Source: Pogostemon cablin
Lineage: Eukaryota > Streptophyta > Magnoliopsida > Lamiales > Lamiaceae
DNA: 64,000 nucleotides
NCBI GenBank assembly: GCA_023678885.1
Contig: JAHCLQ010000844.1
Coordinates: 49,397-113,396 of the forward strand
Direction: 5' to 3'
The translations under genes were made by a program, and so were the position numbers. The notes beneath the pieces are model-generated. The model saw nothing but the letters and a program-made list of their open reading frames with translations, was not told the origin of the DNA and ran no database searches. Below are positions 45,523-54,679 of this stretch, piece by piece (position 1 is the first letter of the stretch; each line of letters starts with the position of its first letter).

Positions 45523-48375
45523 ATGCAAACAAGATCAAAAGGGGAACAAGTTGAACCTATTGACTTAGAAATTGAACACACTTTTCGAAGAAGAAGAAAG
45601 GAGAACAATACCAAAAAGAGTGATCAAATGGAAAACAATCAAGATGAACGAGGCAATGTTAGGAATGATGGAGGCGGAATGCAAAATTTGCAAGATCAAG
45701 CTAATGCCAATCTTCCTCAACAAGCTTATTAACAATTTGGGGAGTTTAACAATCAAGCTTTAATTCAACAAATGGTGCAACAAGCTATGATTCAACAAGG
45801 TTTTCAACAAGCTTATGCTCCTCCACAACAAGCATATGTACCTCCACCTCCGGTGCAACATGGAGTTCAAAATGATCAAAGGGTGATCCGGGATTTCTTC
45901 ATGCCAAGGGCAATTCCACAAATGATGGGACCACCAATTCATGCCAACAACTTTGAATTTAAAATGGGCTTGATTTCATTGGTGAGAGAGCAACAATTTG
46001 GTGGAGCTCCAAATGAAGATCCTAATGCTCATCTAGCTCAATTCGTTGAGATTGCTAACACCGTGAAGATGAATGGAGTGAGCGAGGATTGCATCAAAAT
46101 GAGGTTATTTCCGTTTTCTTTGAGGGATAGAGCAAGAACATGGCTCTCCACTCTTACTCCCGGAATGTGCAACACATGGGACGAACTTGCACAAATGTTC
46201 TTGAACAAGTATTTCCCACCGTCCAAGACACTTCAAATGAAGAGCTTGATTACTCAATTCAAGCAATTGCCTCAAGAAAGCTTTTATGAAGTGTGGGAAA
46301 GGTTCAAGGAAATGCTATGCAAGTGTCCACAACATGGTTTCCCGGAGAATCAACAAGTGGGATTTTTCTATCAAGGACTTGTGAATGGGCAAAGAGTGCT
46401 TGTTGATGCTTCGGCAGGTGGATCCGTACTTGGAGTAACTCCGGAAAGGGCTATTCGAATTTTTGATGAAATTGCTACAAATGTCTATCAATGGCCATCG
46501 GAGAGGGTTAGTGGAAGCTATAGGTTCGAGAGCTATGATAAAGGGCAACAGTTTAGTGTGAAGAGTGTGACTGTTGAGCCACAAACTCCAAGCATGGAAA
46601 TGATAGTCGCGGAGGTAATGAAGCAAATGAGTTTGAACAAAGGAGTGACTAATCAAGAAGTTAATATGGTTGATAGTCGAATGGATCAAATTGTGCTTCC
46701 TCAAAATGGTGTTAGTGGGGAACAATGGGCTACAACAATGCCACGTGTGGAGGACGTTCAATATATGCAAGGAAGAAATTACCAAGGTAATTATCAAAAC
46801 AATTACCAAGGTAATTTCAACCAAAATCAAGGAAGTTATCCACAAAGGCAAGAAGGATTCAATGCTCAAAGTAGTGGAAGCTCACACCCACAACAACAAC
46901 CAAGGCAAGGAGGTTTCACTAGCCAAGGAAGTGGAAGTTCTTATCCACAACAACAAAGGAGGCAAGATAATTTTTCTTATGCAAACCCAAGTAATGCGGT
47001 TGCGTATCCTCCGGGATATCAACCGGGGGATAAGGCACCAAACAATGAGGGGAGAGCATCTATTGATGAGCTTCTTGAACAAATGATTGCCTCAAACAAA
47101 GCTAGAGATGAAGCTAATGAAAGAAGATTCAAAGCTTTTGAGGAAAATAAGGAAAGAAGATTAAAAGCTATTGAGGAAAATAGTGATAGAAGATGCAAAG
47201 TTTTGGAGTATAATGTTGGACAAATGGCAAGTTCATTGAGTGCTCAACAAAAAGGAAAGTTTCCAGCTACAACCGAGGTTAACCCGAAAGCTCAATGTTT
47301 ATTTGTTGAAACGGAAGAGGAAAGAAAGGTTGAAGAATGGTTGGTGGAAAGCAAGGTTGTTGAAGAAATGAAAGAAGAGCAAAAGCCTATATGGATACCT
47401 AAGTGGAAAAGGGTGCAAGAGGAAAAGAAAGTGGAAGAAAAGGGTAAAGAAGAGGAGTACAAACGTGATTATTGGGGTATTCCGATCACTCCATTCTCTA
47501 TTCCCTATCCACAAATGTTTGTAAAAGAGGAGAAGAAAAAGGAGTTTGAGGAGTATGTGAAAGAGCTCAAGAAAAAGTATGAGAAAAAAAGGAAAGAAGA
47601 GCAACCCGAAGCAAGTGGATCAATGCAAAAAGGGGTGCCTACAAAAGTTGGTGATCAGAGGAAGTTCATAATCCCTTGTGATTTTGAAAAGAAAGGTACC
47701 CTTGATGCATTGTGTGACTTGGGGGCAAGCGTTAACGTGATGTCTCATGCCACGTTCAAAGACCTTGCAATTGGAAAGCTAAAGCCTACTACTATCCGTC
47801 TTGAAGTTGTCAATGGTGAGGTTGTGAAGCCAATAGGAATTGTTGAAGACGTGGAGGTAAAGGTGAAGGGGTTAGCTTTCCCAGTCGACTTCATGATTTT
47901 GGAAGTGAAGGTGGACCCCAAAGTTCCACTCATTTTGGGAAGGCCATTTCTAGCTACGGGAAGAGCAAGAATTGATGTTGGTAGAGAAGAGTTATCCTTG
48001 AGCTCAAAAGGAAAGAGTGTCACGTTCATGTGCAAGAAGGAAAAAGGAGCCAAGTCTCACTTAAAGTCTCCGGACGATTTCGATGATCATGATTATCTTC
48101 TCTTTGACAATTTAAATTCATTTCTTCATGATTATATGAAATTGTCAAATGCTAACTTGTCTTCTTGTGATGTTGATAGAAAGAAAGCTCCGAACCTCGA
48201 TTGGAAACTTGACAAAGGGGAAAGAGGAAGTCCACTAGAATCACTTCTTGATGACGATTTGATGCTAGTGAGCAAGAATGGTGAGGTTGAGCTAGTGGAC
48301 AAGAAGAAGGCCAAGCTACTGTTTAAAGTGAGGATGCGAGGAGAAAGTGGGATGGACCATCATTTGGTCCAATGA
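45523..48375 (+). pseudogene. gag-protease polyprotein of element C
   Basis: A 951-codon frame with a single stop (TAA at codon 70, probably a CAA Gln codon mutated). Domains: Arg-rich N-terminus (MQTRSKGEQVEPIDLEIEH); Gln-rich stretch; gag core at residues ~165-335 (LAQFVEIANTVKMNGVSED, FSLRDRARTWLS, ERFKEMLCKCPQHGF); a Gln/Asn/Ser/Gly-rich repeat stretch at ~415-490 with no CCHC knuckle; coiled coil with repeated (R)RxKAxEEN at ~521-573; Lys/Glu-rich linker; retropepsin with CDLGASVNVM (active-site Asp at residue ~732) and PLILGRPFLATG (~803); and a charged tail ending NGEVELVDKKKAK. The start is chosen by homology and the upstream GAAG/GTGT context. There is no RT after it; the frame closes and non-coding sequence follows. 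Confidence 0.9.
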
Positions 48376-48867
48376 TCGTAAAATTCCGTCCGGCTTGAAG
48401 ACGTTAAACTTAGCGCTAAATGGGAGGCAACACATTCTTTTGTTATTTTGATGCTTTTTGTTGAATTTGGTCTTATAGGTGGATTGTACTTATGAGGAGA
48501 AGATTTATTGAAGATTCAAAGAGTGCGTCATTGATGTGAACGGTATATCGTACCACTTTTTGCAAACTTTCTTTGAAACTCTTGTTTCAATTCAAGTTTG
48601 GGGGGATAATATGATATGATACGATATGTTATATTCTATGTTGACATGCATTCTTGTGTTTTTGAGCCAAATTTGAAATTTTCTCATAAGTTCGGTTTAG
48701 TTTTGGTTCGTTTTGGTGGTGTTGAAGTTGATAATCCTTTTGTTTTTGATATTAAGGCTGAACTAATGATGTTTATGAGTTGTGAGCATGAATAGGGAGT
48801 TTTGGAAGCATTGAAACAGGGAAAGACAAGAGTTGAAGATGAAAATTGGAAAATTCAGGGGAGGAGT
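48376..48867 (+). other. Post-gag non-coding region of element C
   Basis: Starts with the conserved GAAGACGTTAAACTTAGCGC block and AAATGGGAGGCAACAC (48396-48434), then an acceptor-like CTTATAG/GTGG at 48477 and a G-rich AAGTTTGGGGGGATA (48593-48607) that mimics the purine tract. It is homologous to element A at 10910-11400. No ORF is supported. Confidence 0.7.
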
Positions 48868-49093
48868 GACACGACTCGTGTCGCCGACACGGCCCTGTAA
48901 GCTTTGGCCGTGCGGCGACATCAGTTTGCCCAACACGAGCAGATTTTGGTCGTGTTGCGTGACATGGGTCGTGTCCAAGCGCGAGACTCGAGTCGTGTCG
49001 CCGACACGGCCCTGTACGCTTTGGCCGTGTGGGAGCATCAGATCACGCAACACGGGCACCTTATGGCCGTGTTGCGTGACACGACTCGTGTCG
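48868..49093 (+). repeat. CpG-rich module upstream of the env-position ORF of C
   Basis: Two tandem copies of a ~115-bp unit, each with GACTCGTGTCGCCGACACGG, CCCTGTA(A/C)GCTTTGGCCGTG and a TTGCGTGACA(C/T)G end. The order of motifs matches the LTR module of the same element, although the sequence between motifs differs. Confidence 0.82.
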
Positions 49094-49968
49094 GGTCTGA
49101 AGCATCATTTTAAAAGACAGATTTTTGGACACGGCCATAAGGTTATAACACATTCCCATTATGAGAATTCCGTCCACACTCCACAAATTGTCTTCTAAAC
49201 ATCAAAGAGTGGTAAGATTGTGAGATTAAAAGGTGAATTTCAAAGCTTAAACAACAATCCCCTTCATTTTGTTCAAGAAAATTCAAGGTATGTACTCTTG
49301 TGCCCTAATTTTCAATTCGAGGTATAAATTTCGAAATTCATGTATGGGTTTTGAATGATGGTATGTATGAAGCATGTCTAGGATTGTGAAACATGAATTT
49401 GCATATTTAATTGTTGGATTGATTAAACTTTGGGAAGAATTAGGGTTCATGAAGGAGGAATTTGGGGATAATTGTTTTAGGATGATTAATTTAGGGCATG
49501 TGATGTTCAAATTGATTAATAATGCTTCTATGATGATTGTATTGATGTGAATTAGTTTAGGTATTGAGGATTTGAGCATGAAGGCATAGTTAAGACTTGT
49601 TGAATTGAAGTGTGAAATATGTGCATGCCAAGTGTTTGATGAAATGCCTAAATGAAATTTCAAATTGGAATTCAAAGTTTTTGCATGAAGTATTATTGAA
49701 TTGAATTGTGCCCATTGAAAAAGTGATATGTTATGAAAGAATGAGAGGATTAGGATGTTGAAAGTGATTGATTGAATGAAATTTTTGGAATAACTTTGTG
49801 CTAAGTTGATTGGATCTAAATGTTAGTCTTTGAAACACATTGTTTATTGTGCTTGAATATGTGCTAGAATTAACACTTAGTTGAATAACTAGTGATAATT
49901 CTAATTAATATGAGACATTTTGCTTTGAGTTAAATTAAAACTAATTTGAATTATGTTGGAAATTGTAG
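49094..49968 (+). other. Spacer before the env-position ORF of C
   Basis: AT-rich with a long T-poor then T-rich drift towards its 3' end, ending GGAAATTGTAG directly before the ATG of the ORF. The AG at 49967-49968 fits a 3' splice site. No ORF is supported. Confidence 0.55.
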
Positions 49969-51516
49969 ATGGCTGAAAGAAGAGTGAGGAAACGCAATGA
50001 GGACTTCATTTTTATTGAGTCAGATATGGAACTGTCCAACCTTGATGCCAAACTGCTAATGAAGGACCAACACCCTGAGAATTTCGGAGTAGAGTTCATG
50101 GAATGGGAGAAGTATGCATTGAGGTGGGAGTACATAATCCCCAAGATTAGGGCAACTCGATTCCAGGATCAAGCAACCATGGAGGGTCTTGGAATAGAAG
50201 GTGATCTGAGGACTCTATTCTGTCGAGTGGAAATGGAAGAGTTTTTCGATAAGAGACCTCCCACTTATCTCCATCTTACAGCTGAGTTCATGAGCACCTT
50301 GGAGGTTCATAGAGATAGGAACAAGTTTCCTATTGCCGTCACATTTCAGTTGAACAATGAGATGTGGGAGAAGATACCTGTGAACGAGCTAAATAGGTTG
50401 TTTGGGTGCCCAATCATGAGAGGTCATCAGAACTTCTTACCAAAAGGGGGTTTCAATCAACAGACTTGGTGGAGAAAATTGGTTGAGGATGGGACTGAGC
50501 CTCCAGAGTACATTCCAAGTTCGTCTAAAGGGAAAGCCATAAGGAACCCAGTCATGAGATACCTTGAGAAGATAGTATCCAATACTATTCTGGGTCGGTT
50601 CGAGAGTGGATCTGTTAGAGAGAAGCAGTTGTACATCATGTACAGTATGTTCAAGGAGTTCACAGTGAACATTGCAGCTCACTTCGTTCAGCATGTAGAG
50701 AGAGTGGCGAAGAGAGAGAACACTTGAGGGATTATGATTGGAGGAATGGTGACAATGATTGCTCAAGGGTTAGGCATCGACCTCAGAGGGATGCAACACT
50801 CGATGGTTAGTGAAGGGCTCACTTATAATCAACTCATAAGGATGGAGTTCCTATCATTCATAGGGAATATGTATTGCTTGGAGAAAGATAAGGGAGCTCC
50901 ATTTCCTCTACCTGCTCCTGAGCTCACCACACTGCGAGGACAAAGAAAACACCAGAATCTAGCAATGGCGAGTCCTAACCACTCAGCAGTTGTGAGAGCC
51001 TTCTACAGAGAGAATAGAGATGGAGTGGAAGCAGTGCTCCAGCAGATGAGAGTAGATGAGAATCCTGAGCTAAGGAATCTGAGAGCTGAGCCAGTGGACA
51101 TGGATGTAGGAGAGGAAGAGCAACCTCATCAGGTGGAATTTGAAGAGCATGCACCAGAGCCTCCAGCATTTGAGCAAGAAGAAGAAGAACAAGAGGAAGG
51201 AGATGGACCAAGAGAAGGGAATGCAAGATAGAATTTTCTGGAGAACGAACTCAGGGAGATCAGGCAGACGCAACAGGCGCTTGGAGATGAGATGAGAGAG
51301 TTCCGAGAGGAGCAGCAGAGACAGGGTGCGATGATAAGGGAGATCCATGAGGGGCAGCGTCGTAGGGAGTACTATGAAGAGAATACGCGATCACGCTCGA
51401 ACAACATGGAGGAGATGATCACAAGGATGTTCAATTTCCAATTCCCTACCACACCTCGTGCTTATACTCCTTGGGGATCATGGCAAAATCAACCCCCTCC
51501 GCCTCCGGATAACTAA
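49969..51516 (+). pseudogene. Env-position ORF of element C (Athila ORF-1-like family)
   Basis: A 516-codon frame with two in-frame stops (TGA at 50725, probably from CGA; TAG at 51229). The N-terminal half contains MEWEKYALRWEYI, a PPTYLHLTAEFMSTLEV segment and a Phe/Leu-rich NRLFGCP region, resembling the Athila ORF-1 family of plant retrotransposons. The C-terminal half has an acidic Glu-rich stretch, a coiled coil (51240-51420) and a Pro-rich end. I see no signal peptide, membrane segment or furin-type site, so the position is that of env but an envelope role is not supported. Homologue in B1: 61163-62685. It probably needs splicing for expression. Confidence 0.8.
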
Positions 51517-53037
51517 GGGAGTACTTTTGGTCCTCGACACTTCATTAGTTCATCTATTTTAGTGATTTAATTTGTGTTGGATTTGAAACTTCTTATTGTT
51601 TTGTTTTGGGATGTTTAATTTTGTACTTTTCTTTCAATTAAGGATTGAGATGATTTTTGATGTGTATTGATCATGGATGGGGTGAATTTTCTTTGTGTCT
51701 TTTCTTTTAGTTTTGTCTTTGTGTTTTTACTTTTGTCGTTTTGTTGTCTCTTTGGTTTATTTGTGTTTGTGTGTAGTTGTTTTTATTTTTCGTGTTTAGG
51801 TTTGATTTGGTGGTTTGTTTGGGAGGTTGTGAGTCATTTTGAATATGAGTGATGATGCATTATGGTGATAAGTGAGGTCGAATTATGATTAAGGAACTCT
51901 ACACTTTCGAATTGTGATATGTTTTATTTAACTAATTCAATTAAAAGATGAATATGTTGTAATAAGTCCTTTTAAGTCGAGCATAAACTTGTGAGAATTT
52001 GAGCCTCGACCATGTATACATGGTATATCTTTTCATGAGTGGATCGGTTGAGTTTTGATAAACTAAATACTTGCTCAAAGACTTTAGGAATGAATCCGAT
52101 TAATGGAGATCGATGAAATGATTTAAGGCCATCCTTGTCATGTATAGCCATTGCCAAATATTTCATTACCTTTAAAATCATCCCTAGTCAACCACTTTTA
52201 GCCTATAAGCCTATTTATTGTGAAGATAGCACATTACAAGCTTTAATTACCCACATGAGCCTAAGATATATACATTTTGTGTGAGTAATAAAGAAGATGG
52301 TGGCTAGAAAGGTGTGATGAGATAACAAAAGAGAAAGAGGAAATGGTAAATAAGTAAGAAAAATGATGAAAAGAGCACAAGAAAGAATGGACATGCAACT
52401 TCAAAACAAGAAAATGAGCAAAGCAACAATAATATGCTCAAGTACTTAACAATCATAGAAAAGAGGCATGAATCTATAAGAAGCTCAAGAAATCCAAGGA
52501 AGTGATGATTAGTGCTTATGATCAATAAAGAAAAGAAAGGAAGAAAAAGAATGTGAAGGGATGGAAGAAAGTAGCTACCTCTTCGATTACTTACACTCGT
52601 TTAGTCACTCTTATCTAAATTATTCATACCCTACCAAAGAGCCTATCATTACATCCTTAATTAAAGACCTTTTTGATCATTGATTAAAATTTTGGTGGTT
52701 TGTGAATAGAGTCTACGAGCAAGTGTATGGTGATTCGAACCAATTGATTGAGGAGTGTTGATTTACCTTATTTAAAGAGTGTCGAGTGACATTGATAAAC
52801 TTAAGTGAGGCTTAGACTAAAAGGACTATATTGCTCTTTATTTTCTTTTGATTGAACTTGTTAATATCTCTTATCATAAATCTAATGTTGTAGGTTAGCT
52901 TAGCATAATTTGAAATTCTTATTGCTAATGATGTGTTATTACTTGTGTTCGTTTAGTCTTTTTACTAGGTGAAAACTTCTCCCTCGGTCTATCATTTTCA
53001 TTGTTCGGGGACGAACAATACTTTAAGTTTGGGGGTG
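51517..53037 (+). other. 3' non-coding region and purine tract of C
   Basis: No ORF is supported. A T-rich stretch (51640-51800), an A/G-rich stretch (52310-52570) and a TTGTTCGGGGACGAACAATA inverted repeat (53001-53020) precede TTAAGTTTGGGGGTG at the LTR. The same order and inverted repeat exist in element A (about 12963-12982). Confidence 0.75.
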
Positions 53038-54679
53038 TGATTGTCGTTATTTTTACCTAGATTTTAGTGCCTTTTTGTGTGTATTTTTCGTATTGTTTTA
53101 TCCGTATTTTCGTGTATTTTGGTGGTGTTATGTGTTTTCATGGGAATGTGTGAGAATGATCTTAAACATATGTATAGCAGGTGAAAATGGAGTAAAAATG
53201 AAGACGGGAGATCAAACAAGAAAGAAGAAACAAAAGTGCAAGAACACGGCTGGCCGTGCTGGCAACACGACTCGTGTGCAGCACAAGGCCCGTGTACCAG
53301 ACACGGGCCTGTCCAGAATGGTCGTGCGGCGACATCTATTTATCCAACACGACCACCACTTGGCCGTGTTGCGGAGCACGACCCGTGTACCAGACACGGG
53401 CCTATAAGCGGAGGCCGTGCGGTGACGTCTATACATTCAACACGGCCACCCTTTGGTCGTGCGACGCAAAACGACTCGTGTGCCATTTGCCCTGACACGA
53501 CACGACTCGTGCGACGCAACACGACTCGTGTCGGCACCAGAACAGGATATTTTTTATAATTCTTCTAATAGATCTCCATGGGGTATAAATACCAATCCAT
53601 TCAACATTTTGAGAGATCGAATTTGCTACTGTTCCCACACACCTCACACACCATTCCTTTGATTTTACACCATATTCTTCATCCCATTCATCCATTTCTA
53701 GATCTACATCATTTCTCCATAATTTCTACCATCCAAATCAAGTGAAGAAGCAAGGAAGCTTGGGTGATCACCAAAGGAAGAAGGGAGATTCAATTGGATC
53801 CATTTCCAAGGAAGTTTTCATTCCAATTTTGTGTTAATCCTTTAGTTTACAATGATTTGTAAGAATTCTAATGTCTATGTTATGGATCTTATGAAGATTG
53901 TAGGCTAATCTCCCTTGTGAGATTAGCAACATGAAGGTTGTTGGTTAATTTGTGGATCTATGTAATTAAATTCATATGTTGATGGGAATATTTGATTTTC
54001 TATCATTGGTGCTTACATATCTTGAGATCTATGATGTTTTGTGTGTATGATTGTTCTAATTATATGATTAGATTGAGAAATCAATTATGTGCTTAGGATA
54101 GTCAAGTGAATCATTTCATCAAACACCTCATGTGCATTATAAATGGTAAAGTGATTGAGAAGTCCTTTATTATTTAGAACCCTTTGATGGAACATGTGAT
54201 TAGTTAGATTGAGAAGTCAATTGATTATATGAAGGGATTCTATAATTGAACTTAGTACCTAGTTGGAATAGTTTAATTGAGAACCAACCTTTGAGCTATT
54301 TTGAGATTGTGCAAATGATCTACATCCTATTCATTTCGAGAGGAAGTTTAGGTGGTATATGTGTTGGCCCTTAGTCTTAACCCTTGATACATATGAGTTT
54401 AATGCATGAATCCATAAGTTACCACTTCAATAGTGTTGTTAATCTCACTTCTACTCAATTTGGAAAACAATTCATTCATCATTTTTATCTTGTCATTTGA
54501 TTATTGCTTGTCTACTTTAATTTGTTTGCATTTAATTACTTGTTTACCAAACCATCCATCTATGATTCGTTTCTATAAAATCGTGATAAACGTGATATCA
54601 CTTAAGTGCTAGCATCGACCTCCCTGTGGTTCGATAAATTCTTGAATTGGTCAACCCGACTACAAGCTATGGCTAATCA
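53038..54679 (+). repeat. 3' LTR of element C
   Basis: 1642 bases, TGATTGTCG...GGCTAATCA, followed by the duplicated CCTCC. Confidence 0.95.

Larger units (their letters stand above)
43711..54679 (+). mobile_element. Element C: non-autonomous Athila-like element with gag-protease and env-position ORF
   Basis: 10,969 bases flanked by the 5-bp duplication CCTCC (43706-43710 and 54680-54684). LTRs start TGATTGTCG and end GGCTAATCA. It has a perfect tRNA-Asp primer site, a long gag-protease frame with one stop, no RT, RNase H or integrase, an ORF in the env position with two stops, and a G-rich tract before the 3' LTR. It is the youngest and best preserved insertion of the B1/B2/C nest. Confidence 0.95.

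Noticed and set aside
46315..46869. 184-codon minus-strand ORF
   Set aside because: Antisense shadow of the element C gag, whose Asn/Gln-rich codons give few stops on the opposite strand.
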